Shown here piece after piece: positions 55,901 to 64,000 of a stretch of DNA of 64,000 nt. The translations under genes and the position numbers were made by a program. The notes beneath the pieces are model-generated. The model did no database searches and was not told the origin of the DNA. It worked only from the letters and a program-made list of their open reading frames with translations. The stretch's first letter is position 1; each line of letters starts with the position of its first letter. Origin of the DNA: Paenibacillus sp. FSL M7-0420 (GTDB lineage Bacteria > Bacillota > Bacilli > Paenibacillales > Paenibacillaceae); assembly GCF_038002345.1 (NCBI RefSeq), contig NZ_JBBOCJ010000001.1, positions 4,898,001 to 4,962,000 of the forward strand, written 5' to 3'.

Positions 55901-58900
55901 ACTGTACCCTCTGGACCCAGTATGGAAGGCTCCGTGGAGGTCCAGGTAATCTTACTGCCATAGTTGCCCTCTGTGATCAGGTCCAGCTTCGTTTTCACCT
56001 GCTCCTGGAGCTCATTGCCTGCCCGGATCTTCTCCCAGGTCAGAGCTTCCAGGCTCTCCTTCACGGACTCTTCGTCCGTCAGCGGATGCTTGACCACGGT
56101 GAGTACGAATTCTTTCGTCTCGGTTACATCCCCCTTGGTGATGACCGCCGTTAAGGTAACAGTACGATCGCCATCCAGGTAGGAAGGAGCCTGAAGTTTG
56201 CCATCCGGCGTAATGACCCCCTCATCTGAAGAAGTCCATTTGATGCTGCTGCCATTCTCACCGGCTGCCGGTAAATAGACATCTGAGGTCACCGAATCCT
56301 GGCTGACATTCTCTTTGCGGATGGTATTCCAGGTCAGCAGGTCTGTATCCTCGGCTACCGATTGGTTGTCGGTTCCGGCCTGTTTTTTGACTGTGAGCAC
56401 GAAGGTCTTGGTCTGTTCCGAATCCCCGTTCTTCAGTACAGCGGTCAGCGTAACCTCCTGATCTCCCTCCGCAAAGACAGGGCGTGTTACAGTCCCGTCC
56501 GGCCCGATAACATCCTCGTTGCTGGAGGTCCAGGTAATCGTGCTGCCGAAAGCGCCTGTCTCGGGTAAAAGCAGCCCTGACACAACAGACTTCTGCACCA
56601 GATTCTCCTGCCGGATCGTATCCCAGGTAACGGCTGCCGCGTCACGGTTCACCAGTGACACCGTGCCCGGAAGCTGGATATCGAAGTTATTTGACGTCAC
56701 CGGCTTAACGCCGTCTACAATTATGGACGGATCGACAGTCACCGATGCGAAAGCCGAAGCCTCAAGCTTGCCGGTTGCTTCTCCGGTGATCTGGATCTCC
56801 AGCACGGTGTCGCCGATCCGCACTACCGTGTAGTCCAGACCTTCCGGCAGATTGTTGAGGTGAACCCCTCCGCTAATCCCTTCGGTGAATACGCCGTTGC
56901 GCAGGGTAACCGTCAGCTTCTCTGCCGCTGTCCCGTCGCCTGCATCGTGAATCACTTCAGGAGACACTGCAATCGCTGCCGGAGGAGAGCGGAACAGAAT
57001 AGCGAAGGTTCCCGAAGGAACGCCTGCAACCATAACTCCCGCCCGGTCCACGCTGTCAGCGGGCTTGTGACTGGCTGCCTGTCCGGCAAAAGCTACCGTA
57101 ATCTGAGTTGGACTGTCCACGGTAACTGTACCCGGTGTTAGGCCCGGCGGCCAGTTCACCGCTTCAATAGCCTCGATCACCGACTCATCGAAAGAACCGT
57201 TCTTCAGCTCCAGCACAAGCGCTCCCTCAATGGTGCCGTCATTCATCTCTGACTCATAGAGCAGCGGTGACTTGACCACCAGATAAGGCTCTTTGTCCAT
57301 GAAGTCGAATTTGAAGGTATTCGTGCTCAGGTCCGCCGCTGCTCCTGTCAGCTTGCCGGAGGCCACGGTTACATAAGCTCCGTAGACATCGCTGGTTACC
57401 GTAGCTGCACCGGTGAATTTGATTTCCAGCTCCGTGTCGGAGATTCTTGTTACTGTTGTGCCGAGGCCCGCTGGAAGGCCATGCACCTGCACATCGCCCG
57501 CATTGACCGGTGCGGCGAATTTCCCGCCAGTAAGCGTCACACCGAGCGTCTCAGTAATTTCTCCAGAGCCGTAGACGGCTTCGGATACAATCCCTTTATT
57601 CAAGCTGAGCACCGCAGGGTCTCTGAACGTTACACTGAAGGTCTTGGTCGTCAGACCGGAGGAATTCCCAATCAGGTTCTCCTTATCGACCGTCACGGAC
57701 AGATTGTTCGTGGTCGCGTCCTTGCCATGGTTAACGGCAGCACCCTTCAGCGTGAAATTAAGCTCGGTATCACTGAGCCGGGTCACGTCAAAGTCAAGGC
57801 CTTCCGGCAGATTATTGACACGGATGTGGCTCAGATCAATAGGATCTGCAAGGGTGGCCCCGACAATGTTGACCATCTGGTTGCCGGTAACTGTTCCATC
57901 GTTAGCCTTAGCCTCCGTCAGATCTGTACTGTCCTCCTCATCCAGCTCGATTTCCGAGATGACCTCACTGAAATCCCTCTCGTCCAGACTCGTATAATAG
58001 GTGAATTTCTTGCTCTCACGGGCAGCCATCGCACCTGAATCCCAGGTAATGGTAATCCCCCTATCCGCTACAACTTCATTGCCCTTGGCCGCCGGGCTAT
58101 CATAAGCGGCTTCTTCATAAGGGTCGCTGTTGCTGAACCCGAAGACAGAGGCCTTCGCCCGCGGATTGCTGGAGTAGAAGAAGATCGGTGCTCTCGAATT
58201 GAAAGCCTTGAAGAGCGGATCATTATCCCCTGTGGTATTCGCTCTAACTACGGCGGCGCCATCCTCTTCGATGGTGTGAGTCACCATATTGGAAGTTACA
58301 AAGGCTCCACCCTGATCTACTGTATTATCCGGGTCCATGGTACGCATATACCGCGCCCCGTCCCATTTCTTGCCCGTCAGATTGGTGATGGTTACTTCAT
58401 TGCGGTAGAACTTCTGGTCTTCCTTGAAGCTGATTACTTGCTTAATCTCCATTGCGCCAGCCCAAGTGGATACCGTGGTCGCACTTAGCATCCCTTTATC
58501 CGTCTGCGAGGTATTTATAACTCTAGTAGGCATATCGTGGGCGTTCATCAGAGCTGAATTGGACTTCGCATATGTATTTCCCTCGCTCTGGTATCCTACC
58601 GCGAAGCGTTCTTCCGGTGTGCCCGGCAAATAGTAATCGACCGGCAGGTCTTTACCTGTTCCATAGCCGTCATGGTCGGCGCTCATCCCCAGATTCGGTC
58701 TTGAATTCGTGCCACGGAAGTTAGCGGGCTTACTGCCCATCGTACCGAAATTCCCCCAGTTGCTTACTCCCAGTTCAATGAATTTGCCCCCCAGGAAAAG
58801 CTCTGTTCCGCCTTCTCCGCCATAGGCAGCCCTCGCTCCCCAATCTGCTGAATCTGCATGTACAGCCAGGGGTGCAGGAAACATAGACAGGATCATTGCG

Positions 58901-58938
58901 GGCACCATTAGCAGTGCGAGCAGCTTCTTACGCTTCAT
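52984..58938 (-). CDS. Giant surface protein: Ig-like repeats and three SLH domains
   Basis: A 1984-residue exported protein. The signal peptide ends near residue 28 ('AVHADS'). The first ~340 residues are an unrecognised domain opening 'WGARAAYGGEGGTELFLGGK'. A series of beta-rich repeats with 'LPEGLDFDVTRL' / 'LPAGLGTTVTRI' motifs (about 340-760) follows. Then come six atypical Ig-like repeats with 'TWTSSNEDVI' signatures (about 770-1340), a Thr/Pro-rich region, and three SLH domains from about 1797 ('FPDVAKHW', 'GYPDGTFRPDNNISRQEA', 'NENITRAEA'). SLH domains anchor proteins to pyruvylated cell-wall polymer. Function of the N-terminal domain is unknown; it may bind or process a polysaccharide. 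Confidence 0.92.
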   Translation of the reverse strand: MKRKKLLALLMVPAMILSMFPAPLAVHADSADWGARAAYGGEGGTELFLGGKFIELGVSNWGNFGTMGSKPANFRGTNSRPNLGMSADHDGYGTGKDLPVDYYLPGTPEERFAVGYQSEGNTYAKSNSALMNAHDMPTRVINTSQTDKGMLSATTVSTWAGAMEIKQVISFKEDQKFYRNEVTITNLTGKKWDGARYMRTMDPDNTVDQGGAFVTSNMVTHTIEEDGAAVVRANTTGDNDPLFKAFNSRAPIFFYSSNPRAKASVFGFSNSDPYEEAAYDSPAAKGNEVVADRGITITWDSGAMAARESKKFTYYTSLDERDFSEVISEIELDEEDSTDLTEAKANDGTVTGNQMVNIVGATLADPIDLSHIRVNNLPEGLDFDVTRLSDTELNFTLKGAAVNHGKDATTNNLSVTVDKENLIGNSSGLTTKTFSVTFRDPAVLSLNKGIVSEAVYGSGEITETLGVTLTGGKFAAPVNAGDVQVHGLPAGLGTTVTRISDTELEIKFTGAATVTSDVYGAYVTVASGKLTGAAADLSTNTFKFDFMDKEPYLVVKSPLLYESEMNDGTIEGALVLELKNGSFDESVIEAIEAVNWPPGLTPGTVTVDSPTQITVAFAGQAASHKPADSVDRAGVMVAGVPSGTFAILFRSPPAAIAVSPEVIHDAGDGTAAEKLTVTLRNGVFTEGISGGVHLNNLPEGLDYTVVRIGDTVLEIQITGEATGKLEASAFASVTVDPSIIVDGVKPVTSNNFDIQLPGTVSLVNRDAAAVTWDTIRQENLVQKSVVSGLLLPETGAFGSTITWTSSNEDVIGPDGTVTRPVFAEGDQEVTLTAVLKNGDSEQTKTFVLTVKKQAGTDNQSVAEDTDLLTWNTIRKENVSQDSVTSDVYLPAAGENGSSIKWTSSDEGVITPDGKLQAPSYLDGDRTVTLTAVITKGDVTETKEFVLTVVKHPLTDEESVKESLEALTWEKIRAGNELQEQVKTKLDLITEGNYGSKITWTSTEPSILGPEGTVNRPGANEGDREVTLTATITKGNVTVIKEFVVTVKAKREGLDAQLDEAAELLAIGYQGQDTAKSVTQAITLISKGNYDSDVVWTSHRSDIVSNTGEVQRPLKDTVVRLTARVAKEGFFREKDFYITVKGTSPVNLPQDELNIQVTYAPGDSEESVTRNLFLPKTGETGSVLTWTSSNPDVLTNTGRVKRPGPDEEDVTVELTVKLADPDRPGETLVKTFTIVVKKLSDQEAAEDAARSTGINTAATFAPGDTWESVTEAFVLLQTGKYDTKITWSSNEASVIAVQQNAEQAKGNVTLPPKDTNVILTATFTRGGKSAVKHYLLIVKAQGVTKDGAVRQATSRQAGMSTPNDGSPLQQGVTILRTNLSNGTKIDTIVIDENEMYNLIEGVNPNDPDAANRKVSITHVDDSAAPADEIAVEIPSGAVSVLAGRKASLDIVTALGSIRLDAASLEQLEATATDLYFRVVPVENTLEQLRVQSNAVLNGVSKLALTSDKTLQTLGAPREIEANYSKINTKILLPLTEIAGGIPLQSSGARDAFLDSLRVYVEHSDGEVAVYTPAIVYNSSGEPVALEIQINKFSTFQIVRITDKSPESYPVTKPAPTATPAQQGTTTGIPAGSVELTASSLKDLQNKGGEIVVESDLGTARLNAADINLTELSKQFGQGNVNVNDIIITAELTESAPASVEGFKLAAGMRKAQTGGTLANFSVKAKYQGQTVLVTSHGWVKYTLPVPANMKITTGVLYRDGKIYHQPTYVTIKDGRYYATINSLENGDFGLIWNPLEFPDVAKHWSKPDVNDMGSRLVVSGTKEAVFEPQRAITRAEFTAMLARALGIVTHGDQQVTFSDVSAGGWYGLELQVAIENGLITGYPDGTFRPDNNISRQEAMAIVSRAMSITELKSSRSEEQVQQLLKSFADSASVAGWAVANVKLNLSAGIIQGRDEQRLAPNENITRAEASAAIRRLLIQSNLINP

Positions 58939-59050
58939 TGTCTCACTCCATTCTTAATAATTGAAATGCAAGCTTATACATATAAAACCAAATCACTCTC
59001 ACAAAATTCTCACAAATGATCGAAAAATGTCGTTAATTTGCGCAAAAAGC

Positions 59051-59092
59051 AAAAAAAGAAGCAGAGCGCACGATACACGTGAACGCCCTGCC
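59051..59092 (-). terminator. Rho-independent terminator after the BTAD response regulator
   Basis: On the minus strand GCAGGGCG pairs with CGCTCTGC, enclosing an inner CACG/CGTG stem, and is followed by TTCTTTTTTT. It would end the tre operon transcript. Confidence 0.88.
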
Positions 59093-59117
59093 TTATGTTG
59101 ATTCATATAAACTGCGG

Positions 59118-60191
59118 TTAGGAAGGCTCTTCCCTAAGCCGGGAGTACATCTGCTGCATACGCCGGTTCTGATCTTCGGCCGGAAAAAGCTGCAGCAGCT
59201 GGCGGTAAAACTCCTCATTCTGCGGATCGGCCAGCAGACAGGCGTAGAACCGGTCCTCCGCTGCCTGAAGTGCACCTCCCGATAAGCTCTCGCTGATCAG
59301 CCGAAGACTGAGCTTCTCATAGATCAGACGATACTTCTCTTCCAGGGAAATCTTCCATACATACGGCTTCCCTTGTAGTAACGGCCCCCGGTACAGGCTA
59401 AAGAGCGTCTCCAGCTGCTCTGCATCCAGACTTTGACCTATCAGCACTTGTCCCGCCAGGTGATATTGCATAACGTCATAGTTGAATGCCCCGGTATCCA
59501 GCGTATATCCCTCAGAAGTCTTTTTGATCCTCATGGGGATGCCACCTGCCTCCATGACTCTTTTCACGCGATAGATGGCCGTGTGCAGATTGCGTAGCAC
59601 CCGTTCTCCATCCATATCAGGCCAGAGCAGCTCGGACAGCTTCCATTTATCCACCTCACGGTTAGGATGACAGAGCAGGTAGGCGAAGAGTTCCTCCGAG
59701 ATCCGCGTAGGGAATCGGAGCAGCTGCTGCTCTTCGTTACGCACCTCCAGCCGTCCAAAGCCCGTGACGGTTGGTGCCGGAGCCGGCAGAACAGAAGCGG
59801 TGGCCGGCCGCTCCGGCGTTCTGCGGGAAGGCCGCTGTCTGGCAAGCCGGTCGTGCACCCGTTCAATTGCTTTAGGGGTAACGGGTTTTACAATGTAATC
59901 CAGGGCCTGTACATCGAAGGCTTTCAATGCATAATGCGTATGACCTGTTGTAAAAACAATGTGGGCATGCTCCGAGACCTCACGGATTCGCCGGGCCAGC
60001 TCCAGTCCGTTCATCTGCGGCATCTCTACATCCAGAAAAATAATATCCGGCTGCAGCTGGGGCAACTGATCAAGCGCCTCCGCAGGATTGGTGAACGTAC
60101 CCGATATTGTGAAGCTCTCATGACGGCTGACCAGCACCTCCAGCAAATCCAGCGCTGGAATCTCGTCTTCCAAAATTACGGCAGTGTACAC
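59118..60191 (-). CDS. Response regulator with SARP-type winged helix and BTAD domain
   Basis: A 357-residue regulator with three parts. The receiver (1-120) has Glu8-Asp9, phospho-acceptor Asp54 in 'IFLDVEMP' and Lys102 in 'YIVKPVTP'. An OmpR/SARP-like winged helix follows (about 150-230, with 'LLWPDMDGERVLRNLHTAIYRVKRV'). The end is a helical BTAD domain (about 245-350). This combination resembles AfsR/SARP-type response regulators found in Bacillales. The GTG at 60191 lies 9 nt after AGGAG. The gene starts 28 nt beyond the treR stop on the same strand. No kinase gene is adjacent. Confidence 0.9.
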   Translation of the reverse strand: MYTAVILEDEIPALDLLEVLVSRHESFTISGTFTNPAEALDQLPQLQPDIIFLDVEMPQMNGLELARRIREVSEHAHIVFTTGHTHYALKAFDVQALDYIVKPVTPKAIERVHDRLARQRPSRRTPERPATASVLPAPAPTVTGFGRLEVRNEEQQLLRFPTRISEELFAYLLCHPNREVDKWKLSELLWPDMDGERVLRNLHTAIYRVKRVMEAGGIPMRIKKTSEGYTLDTGAFNYDVMQYHLAGQVLIGQSLDAEQLETLFSLYRGPLLQGKPYVWKISLEEKYRLIYEKLSLRLISESLSGGALQAAEDRFYACLLADPQNEEFYRQLLQLFPAEDQNRRMQQMYSRLREEPS

Positions 60192-60219
60192 CTAAGCCAC
60201 TCCTATGATTGAGTTTGTT

Positions 60220-60942
60220 TTAACGCCTAACCCTTCTGGCAAAATCCACAAACTGAAATTTGTCCAGCCGGTGCCGGGACTCGGTATATTGGAACAGCAC
60301 GGTATTCTCCAGATACACATAGTTGCGCACTACGACAATATGCGTATATTGCTTCAGGTCCAGCAGGCGCTGATCCTCCCCGGTGGAGGGCTCAACGGAA
60401 ATCAGCTTTTTGGCATAACTGATCTTAAGACCCAACTCAGACTCAAGGTATTCAAAAATAGAGCCTGCTGCGATCTCCTTGCTGAGGAATGGGACGATAT
60501 CTGAGCGGAAATAGTCCTTGTCCAGAATAATGCGCTCGGCTTCAATCTCTCTGGCGCGGATCACCTTCCACACCGGCGTCTCTTCAGTGATGTGCAGTTG
60601 CCGGGCCAGCAGGGAGCCTGCCGGCTCCAGGACCGTCTCCTCTACCAGTGTCCGCGAGGGAACCCCGAGCGTCCCGGTCAGCTCCTGGAATGAGATCAGC
60701 CCGGTTACGGGGAAATCCAGCCGGGTCATATCCAGCACAAACGAGCCTTTGCCTTTGATCTTGTTAATATAGCCCTCACGGAACAAGAGATTCAGCGCCT
60801 TGCGCACCGTCTCCCGCGAAGTCTGGTAAGCCTCCGCCAGCTCACTCTCGGAGGGCAGCTTGGTTCCGGGCGCAAGCTGGCCGGAATGAATACGGTTGCT
60901 ATATTCCGTATAAATCTGCAAAAATATATTCTCTCTCATCAA
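60220..60942 (-). CDS. treR: GntR-family trehalose operon repressor
   Basis: A 240-residue GntR/HutC-type regulator. The winged helix-turn-helix is at about residues 5-70 ('LPSESELAEAYQTSRETVRKAL'). The UTRA effector domain follows, with 'PVWKVIRAREIEAERIILDKDY' and 'ENTVLFQYTESRHRLDKFQFVDFARR'. Length and C-terminus match TreR of Bacillus, which senses trehalose-6-phosphate. It follows treP by 28 nt. Confidence 0.93.
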   Translation of the reverse strand: MMRENIFLQIYTEYSNRIHSGQLAPGTKLPSESELAEAYQTSRETVRKALNLLFREGYINKIKGKGSFVLDMTRLDFPVTGLISFQELTGTLGVPSRTLVEETVLEPAGSLLARQLHITEETPVWKVIRAREIEAERIILDKDYFRSDIVPFLSKEIAAGSIFEYLESELGLKISYAKKLISVEPSTGEDQRLLDLKQYTHIVVVRNYVYLENTVLFQYTESRHRLDKFQFVDFARRVRR

Positions 60943-60970
60943 TCATCACCGCCCTATATTGTAACACGGG

Positions 60971-62953
60971 TCACCCCTTCAGGTGAACGGTTAGAATACT
61001 TGTCTGCTTCGCGGTAGCCGGTCCGGTCCGCTCCTCAATCCGCTCCACCATCTCCTGCCCGGCAGGGATAATGATCGGAGTAATGAGCGGGTAACCGGCG
61101 GCGCGGATGGCCTCCATATCGAATTCCAGCAGAAGCTCGCCAGCCTGCACCTTGTCGCCGATTTCCTTGCGCGCCGTGAACCCTTCGCCTTTGAGCGACA
61201 CGGTGTTGATCCCGACATGGATCAGCACCTGGACTCCGCTGGCATGCTCCAGAATCAGCGCATGCTTGCTCTTAATCACATGGGCCACTGTAGCATCGAA
61301 GGGAGCGTAGACCTTGCCTTCGGAAGGTTCAATGGCAATCCCTTCCCCCATCTGCTTCTCGGCAAAAGCAGGATCAGGAACCTGCTCCAGCGGCACCGCC
61401 GTTCCGCTGAGCGGCGAGGCCAGCTCCAGAATATTCACCGGCTCCTGCGAGCCTTGAACGGAGCTGCGGCTGCTTAGCTCTTTGCTTGTGTCTGACGGAC
61501 CGGATACTGCCGCGCTTGCTCCAGCAGCATCTGATTTGTTCGCCGCCCGCTGCACGACTGCCCGGCCATACAGCACCGTGGCAACAAACGGCACAATCAG
61601 TACGATCGCCATCCCGACGAAGAATACGCCCCACTGGTTAGGGAAGATCGACAGGAAGCCAGGTACTCCCCCCACGCCAATGGAAGTGGCGCGGACTTGA
61701 TTAACGGTCAGCAGCACTCCGGCCATCGCGGAGCCGATCATCCCGAAGATGAACGGGTAACGGTAGCGGATATTTACCCCGAAGATCGCCGGCTCGGTGA
61801 CTCCGAGGAACGCCGAGACGGAAGAGGTGACGGCCAGACCTTTGGCCTTCTGCTCTTTGACCACGAATATCATGGCAAGAGCTGCGGCACCCTGGGCAAT
61901 GTTGGAGAGGGCCAGCATCGGCCACAGGAATGTGCCTCCTTCGCTGCCGATTAGCTGAACGTCCACGGCCAGGAAGGTGTGATGCATTCCCGTAATAACC
62001 AGCAGCGAATAGAATCCGCCGTAGATTAAGCCGCCAAGGATGGCGAAATGATCGAAAACATAGATCAGCCCGGAGGTAATGGCATTCGCAATGCCGAACG
62101 TAACCGGTCCGATGATGGTGAAGGCCAGGAACCCTGTAATCAGCAGTGTCACTGGTGCGACCACAAGCAATTTGATCGAATCATGGACCCGCTTATCCAG
62201 GAATTTCTCAATACTGGCCAGAATATAGGCCGATACCAGGACCGGCAGGACCTGCCCCTGATAACCGATCCGCTCCAGATGCCAGCCGAACAGGTTCCAG
62301 GTTGGAACCGTCCCTTCCGTAGAAGCGTTAGCATAGCTGTAAGCACTTAATAAGTCTGGATGAACCAGAATCAACCCTAATACAATCCCGAGCAGCGGAC
62401 TGCCCCCGAAGCGGGTCACTGCAGCCCAGCCGATCAGAGCCGGCAAGAAGGTAAACGCCGTGCTGGCAATCGTATTAATAATGGCGGCAATATCCTTCCA
62501 CTGCGGATAGACATCCACCAGTGACTGGCTGAAGAAGATCCCAGGGCCGGTCAGCAGGTTATTGATCCCCAGCAGCAGACCCGCCGTAACGATGGCTGGA
62601 AGAATAGGGATGAAGATATCCGCCAGTGTCTTGATCGCCCGCTGAAGCGGGTTCTGCTTGCGGGCAGCAGCTGACTTCACCTCATCCTTGGAGGAGCGGG
62701 AGCCGCCGGTCAGTTGAATCATCTCGTCATATACTTTATCGACCGTGCCCGGACCGATAACAATCTGGAATTGCCCCTGGGAAGAGAATTGTCCTTTCAC
62801 GAGGTCATTTGCGTCCAGCGCCGCCGCGTCCACCTTACTCTCGTCATAAAGCGAGAACCTTAGCCGGGTCACACAATGCGTCGCAACCTCAATATTCTCC
62901 TTGCCCCCAACCGCCCGGACAATAGCTTCAACATTTTTGCGGTCTATAGCCAT
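60971..62953 (-). CDS. treP: PTS trehalose transporter, EIIBCA fusion
   Basis: A 660-residue phosphotransferase permease that imports trehalose as trehalose-6-phosphate. The EIIB domain has the phospho-cysteine Cys27 in 'THCVTRLRF'. The EIIC domain (about 105-465) has some ten membrane segments. A Ser/Ala-rich linker leads to a glucose-type EIIA domain with phospho-His579 in 'VLIHVGINTV'. Many TreP proteins lack EIIA, so this is the fused form. The ATG at 62953 follows GAGGAG. The previous gene, treC, ends 189 nt upstream; no gene is seen in that gap. Confidence 0.93.
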   Translation of the reverse strand: MAIDRKNVEAIVRAVGGKENIEVATHCVTRLRFSLYDESKVDAAALDANDLVKGQFSSQGQFQIVIGPGTVDKVYDEMIQLTGGSRSSKDEVKSAAARKQNPLQRAIKTLADIFIPILPAIVTAGLLLGINNLLTGPGIFFSQSLVDVYPQWKDIAAIINTIASTAFTFLPALIGWAAVTRFGGSPLLGIVLGLILVHPDLLSAYSYANASTEGTVPTWNLFGWHLERIGYQGQVLPVLVSAYILASIEKFLDKRVHDSIKLLVVAPVTLLITGFLAFTIIGPVTFGIANAITSGLIYVFDHFAILGGLIYGGFYSLLVITGMHHTFLAVDVQLIGSEGGTFLWPMLALSNIAQGAAALAMIFVVKEQKAKGLAVTSSVSAFLGVTEPAIFGVNIRYRYPFIFGMIGSAMAGVLLTVNQVRATSIGVGGVPGFLSIFPNQWGVFFVGMAIVLIVPFVATVLYGRAVVQRAANKSDAAGASAAVSGPSDTSKELSSRSSVQGSQEPVNILELASPLSGTAVPLEQVPDPAFAEKQMGEGIAIEPSEGKVYAPFDATVAHVIKSKHALILEHASGVQVLIHVGINTVSLKGEGFTARKEIGDKVQAGELLLEFDMEAIRAAGYPLITPIIIPAGQEMVERIEERTGPATAKQTSILTVHLKG

Positions 62954-63142
62954 ATTGTCACTCCTCGCATAGTTGATGAATACATAGTAGCCCATCAGAT
63001 TTCAACTTGTGAAAATTACTTTAACTAATCGCTTGCTAAGGGTTTGCCGCTCCCGATCAGATCAGGGGGTAAAGGGCAGGCTTAATTGCAATCTGTAATA
63101 CGTTCGAAGTATATTCCCGCAATTTCGGTCTTTTGGTCTTTT

Positions 63143-64000
63143 CTAGTTCTGACTGATCAGCCACATATATGAGGCGTACGGGCTTAACCGCAGCTCTTGC
63201 TTGAATGCAAGATCCTCTCCCGTATTGCCGAGCAGAAGCTTGTCTTGACCCGCTGCGCTTAAGTCTGCCCACTGATGATCCGCAAGCCGGAAGGTGATCT
63301 CCTTACTGCTGAAGTTCGAGACCATCACCAGTGCCTCGCCGTCCCCCATGCGTGCATAAGCGAACACCTCGGGATGTGCTTCGTCCAGTCTGCGGTAGAT
63401 GCCGTCCGTGAACACCGCATGCGCCTTGCGCAGAGCGATCAGCCTGCGGTAGTGATGGAAGATCGAATCCGGCTGATCCAGCTCTCTCTGCACATTGATG
63501 TCCGGGTAACGTTCATCCACCTTCAGCCAAGGAGTACCCGTAGTGAACCCGGCGTTCGGGCTGTCCTCCCACTGCATCGGCGTCCGGGCGTTGTCCCTTG
63601 AACGTTCCTGAAGAATCGCAAGGGCCTGCTCAGGACTTGTTCCCTGCTCACACAGAATACGGTACATATTCAGCGATTCAATATCACGGAATTCTTCGAT
63701 GCTCTTCCATCGCGGATTCGGCATCCCGATTTCTTCACCCTGGTAGACATACGGTGTGCCCTGTAGTCCATGCAGTGTAGTCGCCAGCAGCTTGGCGCTC
63801 TCCTTGCGGTACGCAGTATCATCGGTGAACCGGGAGAGGGCGCGCGGCTGATCATGATTATTGAAAAATAATGCGTTCCAGCCCCCACCCTCCTGCATCC
63901 CGGTCTGCCACTCACTGAATAGCCGCTTGAGTGATTCGAAATCGTAAGGCATCAGCTCCCACTTCCGGCCGTTCGGATAATCCACCTTCAGATGATGGAA
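63143..64000 (-). CDS. treC: Trehalose-6-phosphate hydrolase, GH13 (5' end outside window)
   Basis: The visible 285 codons encode the C-terminal half of a GH13 glucosidase of the TreA/TreC type, hydrolysing trehalose-6-phosphate to glucose and glucose-6-phosphate. 'WNALFFNNHDQPRALSR' holds the third catalytic region (conserved His-Asp). 'QGTPYVYQGEEIGMPNP', 'SRDNARTPMQWEDSPNAGF' and the all-beta C-terminal domain are typical of the oligo-1,6-glucosidase group. The assignment to trehalose-6-phosphate rests mainly on the treP and treR genes downstream. The start codon lies beyond position 64000. Confidence 0.93.
   Translation of the reverse strand, partial: FHHLKVDYPNGRKWELMPYDFESLKRLFSEWQTGMQEGGGWNALFFNNHDQPRALSRFTDDTAYRKESAKLLATTLHGLQGTPYVYQGEEIGMPNPRWKSIEEFRDIESLNMYRILCEQGTSPEQALAILQERSRDNARTPMQWEDSPNAGFTTGTPWLKVDERYPDINVQRELDQPDSIFHHYRRLIALRKAHAVFTDGIYRRLDEAHPEVFAYARMGDGEALVMVSNFSSKEITFRLADHQWADLSAAGQDKLLLGNTGEDLAFKQELRLSPYASYMWLISQN

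Noticed and set aside
63057..63130. A single 51-bp-like unit (TTAATTGCAATCTGTAATACG) in the treC-treP gap resembling array IV
   Set aside because: Only one unit is present and similarity to array IV is short and AT-rich; not enough to call a repeat.

Overview
The window looks like a chromosomal stretch of a Paenibacillus or close relative. The evidence is moderately high GC, several YesM/YesN-type two-component pairs, Lpl/YtcP-type and CUT1 sugar ABC transporters, many glycoside hydrolases, an S-layer-homology protein, a c-di-AMP (ydaO-type) riboswitch, and Gram-positive ribosome binding sites and terminators. No rRNA, tRNA, phage, transposase or CRISPR was seen. Most of the DNA is carbohydrate scavenging and its regulation.

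Region by region. (1) 1-10189: a secreted GH59 (galactocerebrosidase-like) enzyme, cut by the window edge, behind an ABC importer (binding protein and two permeases), facing a divergent YesM/YesN pair. (2) 10235-14796: a chloramphenicol-phosphotransferase-like kinase, then a LacI regulator with a GH36 alpha-galactosidase. (3) 14986-18461: an NfeD-flotillin pair (the NfeD gene seems to start at ATC), preceded on the same strand by a ten-unit 51-bp tandem array, a terminator and a c-di-AMP riboswitch with its promoter. (4) 18501-26297: TetR-MMPL exporter, GNAT, HxlR-cardiolipin synthase-DUF1877 divergent from an NAD(P)H oxidoreductase, and a PhzF isomerase. (5) 26807-49313: twelve genes on the minus strand that together form a high-mannose N-glycan utilisation locus. 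A secreted GH85 endoglycosidase frees the glycan, a YesM/YesN pair senses, an Lpl-type ABC importer takes it up, and GH3, two GH38, GH125, GH130 and GH20 enzymes act inside. (6) 50160-58938: two overlapping GH43 genes and a 1984-residue surface protein with Ig-like repeats and three SLH domains. (7) 59118-64000: a trehalose operon (treC, treP, treR) with an orphan SARP/BTAD-type response regulator as its likely last gene.

The most unusual signal is non-coding. At least four intergenic gaps carry tandem repeats with the same 51-bp period but different sequences, and a fifth shows 50/51-bp spacing. In the best-preserved arrays each unit carries one dyad, and in the first array the dyad arms change together while centre and register stay fixed. 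Two of the arrays sit beside copies of a separate dispersed repeat. A second small hairpin element occurs twice elsewhere. All identifications are from reading the sequence; no database search was run.
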